DNA from: Pseudoxanthomonas winnipegensis
Lineage (GTDB): Bacteria; Pseudomonadota; Gammaproteobacteria; Xanthomonadales; Xanthomonadaceae
Assembly (NCBI RefSeq): GCF_004283755.1
Contig: NZ_SHMH01000001.1
Coordinates: 310,001 to 374,000 of the forward strand
DNA: 64,000 nt
Direction: 5' to 3'
Every line of letters starts with the position of its first letter. Within the stretch, counting starts at the first letter, position 1. A program made the translations under genes and the position numbers. The notes beneath the pieces are model-generated. The model worked only from the letters and a program-made list of their open reading frames with translations, was not told where the DNA came from and did no database searches. Below are positions 9,940-19,099 of this stretch, piece by piece.

Positions 9940-11571
9940 ATGACGTACCGCATGGACCGCCCGATCCGCGATTACTTCGAACACGTCCGCACGCTCGACT
10001 TCGTGCCGGCGCCCGGGCCGCGCAACGCCTGGCAGACCTGCATCGGCGCGCACCTGGGCGCGCAGCGCGAGGCGCTGTGCTGGATCGACACCCAGCGCGT
10101 GGTGCGGCGCTACACCTTCGAACAGCTCGATACCTGGTCGGCCCAGTTCGCCCAGTTGCTGCGCGCACGCGGAATCGGGCCGGGCGCGGTGGTGGCCGGG
10201 CTGCTGCCGCGGCGGCTGGAGCTGCTGATCGTGGTGCTGGGCACCTGGCGCGCCGGCGCGGTGTACCAGCCGCTGTTCACCGCCTTCGGCCCCAAGGCGC
10301 TGGAGCACCGGCTGGCGGCCAGCGGCGCGGCGCTGGTGGTGTGCTCGGCCGAGCAGCGCCCCAAGCTGGACGAGGTCGCCGCCGCGCCGCCGATCCTGAC
10401 CCTGGGCAGCGGCGATGGCGAGGACTTCTGGGCCGCGCTGGAAGGCCAGCCTCAGGCCTTCGATCCCGTGCCGCGGCGGCGCGAGGACCCGTGCATGATC
10501 ATGTTCACCTCCGGCACCACCGGGGCGGCCAAAGCGCTGCGCGTGCCGCTGCACGCGCTCGATGCCATCGCCACCTACATGCGCGACGCGGTGGACCTGC
10601 GGCCTGATGACGTGCTGTGGAACATCGCCGACCCGGGCTGGGCCTACGGGCTGTACTACGGCATCGCCGGGCCGCTGGCGCTCGGCCATGCGGTGACCTT
10701 CCACGAAGGCCCGTTCACCGTGGACAGCTGCTACAGCACCATCGCCGAGCTGGGCGTGACCAATCTGATGGGGGCGCCCACCGCCTACCGCATGCTGATG
10801 GCCGCCGGCGACGCCGCGGCCGCGCCGATCAAGGGCCAGCTGCGCGTGGTCAGCAGCGCCGGCGAGCCGCTCAACCCCGAGGTGATCCGCTGGTTCGACC
10901 AGGCGCTGGGCACGGTCATCCACGACCATTACGGCCAGACCGAGACCGGCATGACCCTGTGCAACCACCACGCGCTGGCCCATCCGGTGCAGCCGGGCAG
11001 CGCCGGCTTTCCCCTGCCGGGATATCGGCTGGACGTGCTGAGCGACGACGGCCAGCCGCAGCCGGTCGGCGTGCCGGGGATGCTGGCCGTGCATGTCGAC
11101 GATTCGCCCGCGCTGTTCTTCCGCGGCTACGAGAACACGGAAACGCAGCCGTTCAAGGACGGCTGGTACCTCACCGGCGATACGGTCGAGCGCAACGCCG
11201 ATGGCTCCATCGCCTTCGTCGGCCGCAGCGACGATGTGATCACCTCCAGCGGCTACCGCATCGGTCCGTTCGACGTGGAGAGCTGCCTGCTCGAACATCC
11301 CGACGTGGTCGAGGCCGCCGCGGTCGGCAAGCCGGATCCGGAGCGGTTCGAACGGGTCAAGGCCTATGTGGTGCTGCGCCCCGGCGTGGCCGGCGACGAG
11401 GCGCTGGCAGCCGCGCTGGCCCAGCACGTCAAGACCCGGCTGTCGGCCCACGCCTACCCGCGCGAGATCGCCTTCGTCGACGAGCTGCCCAAGACCCCCA
11501 GCGGCAAGATCCAGCGCTTCCTGCTGCGCAACCAGGCCCGCGCCGAAGCCGAAACGGCACCAGCGGCCTAA
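9940..11571 (+). CDS. AMP-forming acyl-CoA synthetase (acetyl-/medium-chain type)
   Basis: 543 aa adenylate-forming enzyme. Motifs in order: MFTSGTTGAAKALRVP near residue 187 (P-loop), HDHYGQTETGM near 330, WYLTGDTVERNADG near 410 with GRSDDVITSSGYRIG, and the C-terminal PKTPSGKIQR with the catalytic Lys523. This order and length fit the AcsM/Acs-like group, which joins an acyl group to CoA via acyl-AMP in the cytoplasm. Acyl chain length cannot be read from the sequence. A second ATG four codons later is also possible. The gene follows the permease in the same direction. Confidence 0.88.
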   Translation: MTYRMDRPIRDYFEHVRTLDFVPAPGPRNAWQTCIGAHLGAQREALCWIDTQRVVRRYTFEQLDTWSAQFAQLLRARGIGPGAVVAGLLPRRLELLIVVLGTWRAGAVYQPLFTAFGPKALEHRLAASGAALVVCSAEQRPKLDEVAAAPPILTLGSGDGEDFWAALEGQPQAFDPVPRRREDPCMIMFTSGTTGAAKALRVPLHALDAIATYMRDAVDLRPDDVLWNIADPGWAYGLYYGIAGPLALGHAVTFHEGPFTVDSCYSTIAELGVTNLMGAPTAYRMLMAAGDAAAAPIKGQLRVVSSAGEPLNPEVIRWFDQALGTVIHDHYGQTETGMTLCNHHALAHPVQPGSAGFPLPGYRLDVLSDDGQPQPVGVPGMLAVHVDDSPALFFRGYENTETQPFKDGWYLTGDTVERNADGSIAFVGRSDDVITSSGYRIGPFDVESCLLEHPDVVEAAAVGKPDPERFERVKAYVVLRPGVAGDEALAAALAQHVKTRLSAHAYPREIAFVDELPKTPSGKIQRFLLRNQARAEAETAPAA

Positions 11572-11606
11572 GCCGCCCTCAAACGCCCGACGCCCCCTCT
11601 ACCGTC

Positions 11607-11744
11607 GTTCCCGCGCACGCGGGAACCCATGGACGTCAACGCGCACAACCAAATGCAGACGTGGCCCTACACCCCCGCGACAACACAGCGCCCCATCCGT
11701 CCGCAAATCTCGCAACAACCCCGAATCCCGAATCCCTAATCCCC
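11607..11744. repeat. Two intergenic repeats
   Basis: Bases 11607-11626 form GTTCCCGCG-CA-CGCGGGAAC, a 9-bp perfect stem belonging to the dispersed 'ATTCCCGCG' family seen at 20767, 33588, 40121, 40191 and 40247. Bases 11718-11744 are a short GGGGATT-type tract (CCCGAATCCCGAATCCCTAA) touching the end of the next leftward gene. They lie between two converging genes. Confidence 0.75.
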
Positions 11745-12086
11745 CACCACCGGCACCGGCGTCAACAGCACCTTCTCGCCGCAGGCCAGGCACTTACGAT
11801 AGTGCTGACCATGCTTGTGGCGCGGCCGCGAGAGCAGCCCGCCGCAGGGGCAGCGCCCCTGCTCCATCCCGCGCAGCCACAGGTACAGGCGCCAGCTGGC
11901 CAGCGACGCCCACGCCAGCCCGAGGGCGACACCGGTCAGGGCCAGCAGCGAGCCGAGCCGTCGCGCCGCGGCGGCGCCGATCAGCGCCTCCTGGTGTTCG
12001 ACCACGAACGACAGCACCCAGCCGGCGGCCACCAGCACCGGCGCCGGTGCGTACAGCCGCGCCACCATCCGCGAAAACCGCCTCAT
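11736..12086 (-). CDS. Small membrane protein with C-terminal zinc-ribbon-like cysteines
   Basis: 116 aa; family not recognised. An N-terminal helix (about residues 15-32) and a second one (about 47-65) are hydrophobic enough to cross the membrane. The C-terminal third contains CPCGG near residue 80 and CLACGEKV near residue 100, two CxC/CxxC-type knuckles that look like a small zinc ribbon. It is the last gene of the leftward copper run, 53 bases after the PCu(A)C gene, so it may be cotranscribed with it. Whether it binds copper or zinc is unknown. Its stop lies against a short repeat. Confidence 0.55.
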   Translation of the reverse strand: MRRFSRMVARLYAPAPVLVAAGWVLSFVVEHQEALIGAAAARRLGSLLALTGVALGLAWASLASWRLYLWLRGMEQGRCPCGGLLSRPRHKHGQHYRKCLACGEKVLLTPVPVVGD

Positions 12087-12139
12087 CCCAGCCCCCTGTC
12101 CGTGCGCCGCCGGCGGCGCTGCCGCCGCAATCTATCCGC

Positions 12140-12616
12140 TCACATGTGCATGCCGTGCATGATGTCGTCCGCAGGCCCCGCCGCGTCGATCGGGCGCACC
12201 TGCAACCTGACCGTCTGCGCGGGCCCGTGGGCGAAGCGCAGGACCAGCTCGATCGTCTGGCCGGCGACCAGCGGCTGCCTCGGCCCGATCAGCATCAGGT
12301 GCGCGCCCGAGGGCGCCAGCGCCACCGTCGCACCGGCCGGCAGGTCCAGCCCGTCGAGGCGGCGCATGCGCATCACGCCGCCGTCCATGCGGCTCTCGTG
12401 GAGCTCCACCCGCGTCGCCGCCGGCGAGCTCACCGACACCAGCCGGTCGGCCTGCGCCCCGCTGTTGACCAGGGTCAGATAGCCCGCCGCGCTGGGCGCC
12501 TGCGGCGGGGTGGCGCGCGTCCAGGCCGCGCGCACCTGGATGCCTGAGCCCGGCGTGGCCGCCTGCGCCAGCGCGGACAGCAGCAGCATCGCCGCGGTGA
12601 TGATGGTCTTGCCCAT
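12140..12616 (-). CDS. PCu(A)C-type periplasmic copper chaperone (DUF461)
   Basis: 158 aa. A Sec signal peptide (MGKTIITAAMLLLSALAQA) precedes a small cupredoxin-like domain. The copper ligands of the family are visible: ELHESRMDGGVMRMR (His, Met, Met) followed later by GAHLMLIG (His, Met), plus a C-terminal HGMHM tail that can also bind Cu(I). PCu(A)C proteins deliver Cu(I) in the periplasm, classically to the CuA site of cytochrome oxidase. The ATG is chosen because AAGGAGAGG lies 12 bases upstream; a TTG seven codons earlier would overlap that site. It sits next to an OprC-type copper receptor gene, which supports the role. Confidence 0.88.
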   Translation of the reverse strand: MGKTIITAAMLLLSALAQAATPGSGIQVRAAWTRATPPQAPSAAGYLTLVNSGAQADRLVSVSSPAATRVELHESRMDGGVMRMRRLDGLDLPAGATVALAPSGAHLMLIGPRQPLVAGQTIELVLRFAHGPAQTVRLQVRPIDAAGPADDIMHGMHM

Positions 12617-12691
12617 AAGCCTTGCCCTCTCCTTCAAGGTTGAACGACGTCTTGCCCGTTGCCAACGCGCCGGCCGCCGCCGGCTGTTATC

Positions 12692-14164
12692 TCATGCGCG
12701 CCGCGCCCGTTGGCGAGGCTGCACCCATCCCAGGTCCACCGCGAGCATCACCAGCCACGAGGCGCCCACCAGCGGGAACAGCACCCCGCCCACCGCCAGC
12801 ATGCCCGCCACGACCTTCAGCGTCCGCGGTTGCGCCGGCAGCGGCGGCACGCCCAGCCCGCCGCGCGGACGCCGCTTCCACCACATCACCGCGGCACTGA
12901 TGCACAGCACCAGCGTGCAGGCGCAGGCCAGCACCAGCAGCACCCGGTTGGTGCTGCCGAACTCGTCGCCCATGTGCACGTTGATGCCCAACTCCAGCGC
13001 CTTGGCCGCCGGGCCGTAGTCGGCATAGCGCATGTCGAGCAGGGTTCGCCCGCTGTATTGGTCCAGGTGGATCACGCGCTGCTGGTCCAGCACGCCGTTG
13101 TAGAGCGAGGCGGTATAGACCCCGCGCGCGCCCTGCGGCATCGACACGCTGTAGCCGGCGCCGATGCCACGCGCGTCGAAGGCCGCCACGGCGCGATCCA
13201 GCCCGATCGCGCCTGGCTGCGCCGCACTCGCATGGCCCGCCCCATGCCCGGCGTGCTCCATGCCGGGCATGTCGGCCATGGCCGCGTGCGCGGCCGACTG
13301 CGGCAGGCGCGCCTGCTGCAGCGACCAGGCCTGGTCGGCGCTGTCGGCCACGCGCGCCTGCGACATCGGCAGCTGCACGCGCAGGCCGGCGGGATAGCCG
13401 AAGTTGTGGCCGTTGACCAACTTGTTGACCTGCGCCCCCCACAGCCACGACCAGGGCATGCCGGACATGGCCAGAAACAGCACCGCCGCGCCCGCGCCGA
13501 TGCCGACCACCGCATGCAGATCGCGCCAGAACAGGCGCTGAGACGGCCTGCCGCGCACCGTGACCACGCCGCCCAGCGTGCGCCCCCGCTCAGGCGTGGG
13601 CGCGCGCTTGCTGGGGATGCGCACGGTGCCGCGCGGCCACCACAGGTAGACGCCGGTCAGCACCAGCACGATGGCCCAGCCCGCGGCCAGCTCCACCAGC
13701 GCACGCGCCCCGTCGCCGAGCAGGTCCAGGCTGTGCAGGCGGCGCAGCGTCCAGCCGAAGGTGCCGCGATCGGCCAGGCTGCCCAGCACGCGCGCGTGCA
13801 CCGGATCCACATACACCACCCGGCGCGCGCCGTCCGGGGCCACGATGCCGACCTCCGCCGAGGCATCAGCGGCCGCCGGCGTGGTGTAGCGGAACACCTG
13901 CCCCGGCTGCGCGGCCAGGGCCGCCTGCACGATGCGCTGCGGCGTGGCCGGGCGCTCGCCGGGCGCGGCGGGCGCCACCACCAGCAGTTGGTGATGCACC
14001 AGCCGATCCAGCGAACGGTGATAGACGAAGCCGGCCCCGGTCACGGCCAGCCAGGCCAGCAGCGGCAGCACCAGCAGCCCGGCATAGAAGTGCCATCGCC
14101 AGATCGCGCGATACAGCGCGCCGGCATGCGTCGCGGGTGCCTGCGCGGCGGCGGTGCTGGCCAT
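12692..14164 (-). CDS. PepSY-associated inner-membrane protein (PiuB/FoxB-like)
   Basis: 490 aa with four clear membrane segments: near residues 20-40 (HFYAGLLVLPLLAWLAVTG), about 170-190, about 225-245, and two near the C-terminus. Large periplasmic PepSY-type parts lie between them. Such proteins usually pair with TBDRs and are thought to reduce metal or siderophore complexes at the inner membrane. An insert near residue 300 reads MADMPGMEHAGHGAGH, rich in Met and His and suitable for binding copper. The start codon overlaps the stop of the TBDR gene before it (TGATG), so the two are coupled. Iron reductase is the textbook use; copper is an inference from neighbours. Confidence 0.8.
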   Translation of the reverse strand: MASTAAAQAPATHAGALYRAIWRWHFYAGLLVLPLLAWLAVTGAGFVYHRSLDRLVHHQLLVVAPAAPGERPATPQRIVQAALAAQPGQVFRYTTPAAADASAEVGIVAPDGARRVVYVDPVHARVLGSLADRGTFGWTLRRLHSLDLLGDGARALVELAAGWAIVLVLTGVYLWWPRGTVRIPSKRAPTPERGRTLGGVVTVRGRPSQRLFWRDLHAVVGIGAGAAVLFLAMSGMPWSWLWGAQVNKLVNGHNFGYPAGLRVQLPMSQARVADSADQAWSLQQARLPQSAAHAAMADMPGMEHAGHGAGHASAAQPGAIGLDRAVAAFDARGIGAGYSVSMPQGARGVYTASLYNGVLDQQRVIHLDQYSGRTLLDMRYADYGPAAKALELGINVHMGDEFGSTNRVLLVLACACTLVLCISAAVMWWKRRPRGGLGVPPLPAQPRTLKVVAGMLAVGGVLFPLVGASWLVMLAVDLGWVQPRQRARRA

Positions 14165-16203
14165 CAGAAGCTCCAGTTCCAGCTGGCGTACAGCCCGCGC
14201 CCGTCGCCGGGCGAGAACCCGTACAGGCCGCTGTCGTACCAGGCGTAGACGTAGAAGCGATCGGTGAGGTTCTTCAGCTGCAGCGAGACCTCGTTGCGCG
14301 CATCCAGCGTCCAGCTGGCGCCGAGGTTGGCCAGGACGTAGCCGCCATAGCGACCGAGCGTGTTGGTGCGCTCGAGGTGATAGTCGCCCTGGCCGTTGCC
14401 CCAGGCGCTGAGCCTGAACCGGTCGCTGACCTGCCAATCGACGCCGGCCGAGGCCAGCCAGTGCGGCACGTTCTCGATGTCGCGCCCCTCGGTCTGCAGC
14501 GCGCCGGGCGCGGCGCGCGCCACCGTCGCGCGTTGCCGCGAATAGGCCAGCCACGCGTTCCAGCGCGCGTCCGGCTGCAGATTGACCTGCGCATCCCAGC
14601 CGCGGCGGAAGGTGCGCCCGACATTGACCACGTCGCTGCCGGTCCCGGTCGCGCCCAGCACCGTGGCGACCTCGCCGTCGGCGCGCTGCTCCCAATAGGC
14701 CACCCGGCCGCTCAGCCACGTGGCCGGCACGAACTTCAGGCCCGCCTCCCAGCCGGTGTTGATGGACGGCCCCAGGTCGTGGACCGTGGTGCGATAGGCG
14801 CCATCGCCGGCGCCGATCTGGAAGCTGCGCCCCCAGTTGGCATAGGCGGTCCAGGCCGCGCCCAGCGCGTAGGAGGCGCTGAGCTTGGGCTGGCGGATCG
14901 TGCCGTAGCCATAGGCGTCGTAGCGTCGCCCGGTGAGGCGGTCGTCCAGGTGTCCGTCGACCCGGTCGATGCGATAGGCCGGCACCAGCTGCAGGCCCTC
15001 CAGCGGCTGCAGCACGGCCTGTACGTAGGCGCCGTGGGTCTGCAGCGTGCAGTCCCAGTCGCGCGTGCGCGCCAGGCGCTGGCGCGCGGCGGTGCGCCAG
15101 CGCCGCGCGGTGTTGTCCTGCCACTGCACGTCCACGCCGGTCTCCACGGCCAGCACGCGGCTCGGCGTCCAGGTGGCGGTGGCGATGGCGCCGCGCTGGG
15201 TCTCGTCGTTGTCGCGCTCCTGCTGGCTGCCGGCCTGCGAGAAGCGCACGTAGCGCGCATTGGTGTAGCGGTTGACGTAGGCCTTGCCGCTCCAGGTCCA
15301 GTCGCTGCCGATCAGGCCATCCAGATGCAGCGCGGTCTGCACGGTCTGCCGCTCGCCGGCGTCGGCCGCCGCATAGGCCACCGCATCGCGCGGCGCGGCG
15401 CGCGCCTGCGGATAGGTGGGGAAGTAGCCGGGCTCCTGCGCCTGGTTGTGGTAGTAGCGCGTGCTCAGCAGCGCGCTCCAGTCGCCCTCGGGCGCGTTGA
15501 AGCCCCACTTGCCGGCGAAGTTGCGCTTGATCGCCTCGGCATGGTCGCGATACCCCTCCGAGTCGCGCCAGCCCAGGAAGTAGTTCTGCGTCCACGGCCC
15601 GGTCTCGAAGCCCTTGGACAGCTGCACCTCGCGCGTGCCGAAGCTGCCGGCGGTGACGCTCAGATGCCCTTCGTCGCCGCCTACGCGCGTGACCATGTTC
15701 ACTTCGCCGGCGATGGCGTTGAGCCCGTAGCGCGCATCGTTGGTGCCGCGCACGACTTCGATGGCGGCGATGTCGCCGGACATCACCGAGTCCAGGTAAG
15801 GCATGGCGCCGGCGTTGTCGTTGCTGGGAATGCCGTCGATCAGCAGCTTGACCGCGTTGATACGCCCTTCGCCGTTGAACCCGCGGAAGGAGAACCGGCC
15901 CGCCTCGGTGCCCATGCGGAACGGCGTCAGCTGCATGCCCGGCACCTTGGCGAACAGCTCCCAGCTGTTGTCCACGTGCTGGTCCTGGACCTGATCGGCG
16001 CCGATCACATCGACCGAACTCAGTACCTTGCGCGCGGGCAAGGCGCCGCGCTTGGCGCCCTGGGCGTGGACCTTGCCCAGGGTCAGCACGGCATCGCGCT
16101 CATCGGCGCCGGAGGTCTGTGCGACGGAAACCGGCACGTACAATGCACAGGCCGTCAGCGCCCAGCCGACGGTCCTGATCAGAGGTGGAGAACAACACGT
16201 CAT
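14164..16203 (-). CDS. TonB-dependent outer-membrane receptor (copper-run second receptor)
   Basis: 679 aa. Signal peptide (MTCCSPPLIRTVGWALTACA...AQT), then a plug domain with SVDVIGADQVQ, FRGFNGEGRINAVKLLIDGI and IEVVRGTNDARYGLNAIAGEVN, then a 22-strand-type barrel ending in ...SWNWSF with a final aromatic residue. It should import a metal chelate or ionophore across the outer membrane with TonB energy. The ATG at 16203 is chosen because AAAGGGA is six bases upstream; another ATG seven codons earlier has no such site. It is coupled to the PepSY gene and lies between that gene and the OprC-like gene. The ligand is unknown. Confidence 0.85.
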   Translation of the reverse strand: MTCCSPPLIRTVGWALTACALYVPVSVAQTSGADERDAVLTLGKVHAQGAKRGALPARKVLSSVDVIGADQVQDQHVDNSWELFAKVPGMQLTPFRMGTEAGRFSFRGFNGEGRINAVKLLIDGIPSNDNAGAMPYLDSVMSGDIAAIEVVRGTNDARYGLNAIAGEVNMVTRVGGDEGHLSVTAGSFGTREVQLSKGFETGPWTQNYFLGWRDSEGYRDHAEAIKRNFAGKWGFNAPEGDWSALLSTRYYHNQAQEPGYFPTYPQARAAPRDAVAYAAADAGERQTVQTALHLDGLIGSDWTWSGKAYVNRYTNARYVRFSQAGSQQERDNDETQRGAIATATWTPSRVLAVETGVDVQWQDNTARRWRTAARQRLARTRDWDCTLQTHGAYVQAVLQPLEGLQLVPAYRIDRVDGHLDDRLTGRRYDAYGYGTIRQPKLSASYALGAAWTAYANWGRSFQIGAGDGAYRTTVHDLGPSINTGWEAGLKFVPATWLSGRVAYWEQRADGEVATVLGATGTGSDVVNVGRTFRRGWDAQVNLQPDARWNAWLAYSRQRATVARAAPGALQTEGRDIENVPHWLASAGVDWQVSDRFRLSAWGNGQGDYHLERTNTLGRYGGYVLANLGASWTLDARNEVSLQLKNLTDRFYVYAWYDSGLYGFSPGDGRGLYASWNWSF

Positions 16204-16284
16204 CTTCGATCCCTTTCGATTCATGCGGTGCGGGCGCGATGCCCGGCACCGGTGACGCGCGCCGCGCGGGCGGCCGCGCGTTGC

Positions 16285-18393
16285 TCAGTACTTGAAGCTC
16301 AGCCGCACCCAGGCGGTGCGACCGGGCTCGTGGATGCGCACCGGATCGGCGGGGAAGCCGAAGTCCGCGCTGCCGGACAGGTTCAGGTGCTCGGCGTAGT
16401 CGCGGTCGAACACGTTGTCCACGCCGGCGGTGAGCTGCCAGGCATCGCTGAGCCGGTAGCCGGCGTTGAGCGCGAAGGTGGCGAAGCCCGCGCTCGGCCC
16501 CAGGTCGCGGCCGACGACACTGCCCTGGCCCACGCTGACCCGGTCCTGGCGGGCGACCGCGCGCAGCAGCGCGCCGGCCGACCAGCGACGGCCTTCCCAG
16601 GATGCGGTCACGCGCGCTTCCAGTGGCGGCATCTGCGGTAGCGCGCGGCCGTCGCTGCGGTTCGCGCCCCAGGCCCAGGCCAGGCTGCCGCCGAGCTTCC
16701 AGCCGTCGGCCGGGCGCAGTTCGAGGCCGGCCTCGGCGCCATGGATATCGGCGTCGACGTTGCCCACCTGCGAGCTGGGACCCATCATCCCGCCCGCGCT
16801 GTAGGTGAACAGCAGATAGTCGTCGATGCGGCCCACATAGGCCGAGACCCAGGCATCCACGCGCGCGCTCCTGTACTGCGCGCCGATGTCCAGTTGGGTG
16901 GTCTTCTCGGGGCGCAGCGCGGCGAAGGCGTTGACGGCGCCCACCGGCCCGCGGTCGGCGGAGAACAGTTCCCAGTAGTCGGGCATGCGCTCGACATGGC
17001 CCAGCCCGGCATACCAGGTCAGCGGCAGATCGCCCGCATCGGCCTCGAAGCGGGCGAAGCCCGAGGTCAGCGTCTGCCGACGGATCTGGCCGAAGGTCGG
17101 GTTGGGCATCGCGGCGCCCATGCCCATCCCGGACCCCATGCCGTCGTCCATCGCCATGCCGCTGGCCTGCGCGCGCAGATCCTTGACCGACGCCCGGTCC
17201 AGGCGCGCGCCGACGATCACCCGCTGCGTCTTGGCCAGATGCAGGGTCAGTTCGGAGAACACGCCCTGGTTGCCCAGATTGGCATCGCGCTGCCAGGGCT
17301 CATACGGCATGCGGTCCATCGCATTGCGGCTGCGGTGGCGGCTGGCCTGCCAGTCCACGCCGGCCGTCAGTCCTGCATGGTCCCAGGCCCATTCCGAGGC
17401 GATCCGACCGCCGCTGGTGCGGCGGTCGACGTTGGCCGCCATCGGCATCGGCATGGCCGAGTCGGGGTTGGGCGTGCGCAGGCTGTAGTTGTCCATGATG
17501 TGGTCGGCATCGTTGGCGTAGACGCTGGCCTTGATCGACTCCCAGGCGCCGGGCAGGCCGGTCTGCTCGAAGCGTGCGCCAACGCTGGTGCGGCGGAACT
17601 GGCGCCCGTCCATGCCGCGCCCGGCATACCGCGCCAGGCCATCGCCGACGCCGGCGTTGACCTCCAGCACCGTGTCGGGATCGGGCGTCCAGCCGATGGC
17701 CGCGTCGGTGTTCCACTTGCGCCACTTCGAGGGCACCACGTCGCCGGCGCCGTCCTTGTAGTCGTCCGACTCCGAACGGCTGGCGGTCACCCGCGCATAG
17801 CCGTGCGCGTCGCCGCCGGTCACGGCCAGGTTCTGGTCGTTGCGGCTGCGCGAGCCGCCCAGCGCGCTGCCCTGCGCCTGCAGCGTGGGCCGTTCGAAAT
17901 GCGGCGTGTCGCGCTCGAAGCGCACCGTGCCGGCCGAGGCGCCCGGCCCCCACAGCACGGTCTGCGGGCCCTTGACGATGGTCAGGCGGTCGTAGGTCTC
18001 CGGCGAGACATAGCTCAGCGGGTTGTCCATGCGCGCCGGGCATGCACCCGGCATGGCGCCGTCGTTGGTCAGCACGTTCAGGCGCGAACCGAACATCCCG
18101 CGCAGCACCGGGTCGCCATTGGTGCCGCCGTTGCGGATGGCGGTGAAGCCGGGAATGGTCTTGAGGTAATCGGCGCCATCGCTGGCCGGCACCGGCTGGC
18201 GCGGCAGCCGCGGATCGGTGGTCCAGGTCAGCGGCGTGGACGGCCGCACGGCGGTGACCACCAGCGGCGCGAAGGTGTGCGCGTCGTCGACCGGATCGAC
18301 ATCGGCGGCGGACACGCAAGGGGACGACAGGACGCACGCGAGCGCGCACGCCAGGCGCGACGGCACGGCCGTCGCGGGGCAGAAAACGGACAT
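16285..18393 (-). CDS. OprC/NosA-like TonB-dependent copper receptor
   Basis: 702 aa outer-membrane receptor. Plug motifs include GGTNGDPVLRGMFGSRLNVL and VKGPQTVLWGPGASAGTVRF, the latter typical of OprC and NosA. The copper site of Pseudomonas OprC, known as CxxxM-HxM, is present: Cys118 and Met122 in GACPARMD, and His298 and Met300 in DHIMDN. The distance between the two halves is 180 residues, the same as I recall for OprC. A Met-rich loop (AMPMPMAAN) follows. It therefore probably takes up ionic copper. The ATG is chosen because of GGAG seven bases upstream and a following Sec-type signal. It is second in the leftward copper run, after a DUF2946 gene. Confidence 0.9.
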   Translation of the reverse strand: MSVFCPATAVPSRLACALACVLSSPCVSAADVDPVDDAHTFAPLVVTAVRPSTPLTWTTDPRLPRQPVPASDGADYLKTIPGFTAIRNGGTNGDPVLRGMFGSRLNVLTNDGAMPGACPARMDNPLSYVSPETYDRLTIVKGPQTVLWGPGASAGTVRFERDTPHFERPTLQAQGSALGGSRSRNDQNLAVTGGDAHGYARVTASRSESDDYKDGAGDVVPSKWRKWNTDAAIGWTPDPDTVLEVNAGVGDGLARYAGRGMDGRQFRRTSVGARFEQTGLPGAWESIKASVYANDADHIMDNYSLRTPNPDSAMPMPMAANVDRRTSGGRIASEWAWDHAGLTAGVDWQASRHRSRNAMDRMPYEPWQRDANLGNQGVFSELTLHLAKTQRVIVGARLDRASVKDLRAQASGMAMDDGMGSGMGMGAAMPNPTFGQIRRQTLTSGFARFEADAGDLPLTWYAGLGHVERMPDYWELFSADRGPVGAVNAFAALRPEKTTQLDIGAQYRSARVDAWVSAYVGRIDDYLLFTYSAGGMMGPSSQVGNVDADIHGAEAGLELRPADGWKLGGSLAWAWGANRSDGRALPQMPPLEARVTASWEGRRWSAGALLRAVARQDRVSVGQGSVVGRDLGPSAGFATFALNAGYRLSDAWQLTAGVDNVFDRDYAEHLNLSGSADFGFPADPVRIHEPGRTAWVRLSFKY

Positions 18394-18460
18394 CGGGACA
18401 CTCCAGCACAGCACACGGGTCGACGCCCGCGCAGGCGAGCGCCCGCGCGGATCGGTGGGA

Positions 18461-18931
18461 TCAGGCGACCAGGGTGTGCGGAGGTCCGCGTGCGGCGTGG
18501 GCCGGCCAGGGCAGCGCCTGGCGCGGCGTGGCCCGGTGTTCGGGCAACAGCGAGGGCGCCGCCTGCAGCAGCGGCAGCAAGAGCAGGATCAGGACGAAGG
18601 GCAGCAGCCGCGCGGCCAGCAGGCAGTAGTCGCAGGCCATGCCCTCGTGGTGATCGGCGGGCATGCCGTCGGGCGCGCCGTGGCCCATGCCAGCCATGTC
18701 CATCGCCAGGTTTGGCGCGTGGTCGCCGTGGCCCGCGGCCTGCGACGCGGCGCCGGCCAGATCGACCAGGCGCATGCCGCCGCTGGTGCACAGCGCGGTC
18801 AGCGTGCGCAGCGGCTCGGCCGGGCCGTGCCACTGCAGCCAGCGGCTGACCACCGGCGCCACGACCATCAGCAGCGCGCCCAGCAGGGCGAGCCGATGCA
18901 TCAGTCCCAGGAAGCGGCGGTGGCGCAGCAT
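18461..18931 (-). CDS. DUF2946 family protein
   Basis: About 156 aa. An N-terminal hydrophobic segment (RLALLGALLMVVAPVVSRWL) is followed by a His/Met-rich middle (GHGDHAPNLAMDMAGMGHG, then HHEGMACDYCLLAARLLP) and a second hydrophobic segment. The CDYCLLA cysteine motif after a His/Met-rich stretch is the mark of DUF2946 proteins, which are often found beside copper receptors; their biochemical role is not established. The start is uncertain: ATGs at 18931 and 18901 are both possible. The gene leads the leftward copper run, and its promoter must lie in the gap to the histidine kinase at 19100. Confidence 0.78.
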   Translation of the reverse strand: MLRHRRFLGLMHRLALLGALLMVVAPVVSRWLQWHGPAEPLRTLTALCTSGGMRLVDLAGAASQAAGHGDHAPNLAMDMAGMGHGAPDGMPADHHEGMACDYCLLAARLLPFVLILLLLPLLQAAPSLLPEHRATPRQALPWPAHAARGPPHTLVA

Positions 18932-19099
18932 GGCGCGCAGTCTAGAGCCTCCGGCCCGCAAGTGCGAAGCCGGCGGCGACGCGCCAACGCGGCCGTGTAA
19001 GAACCTTCACGGCCCAGGCCGAGGCGCGCCCTACTCTGTCCGCCCCTCGTTGCGGCGGTCCGCCGCGGCGCAGCGCCTCCGCCAGGAAGCCCCTTTCGC

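Noticed and set aside
12692..15595. Apparent 967-residue fusion ahead of the PepSY protein
   Set aside because: The upstream half is an out-of-frame reading of the TBDR gene. The PepSY start at 14164 overlaps the receptor stop (TGATG) and gives the normal length.
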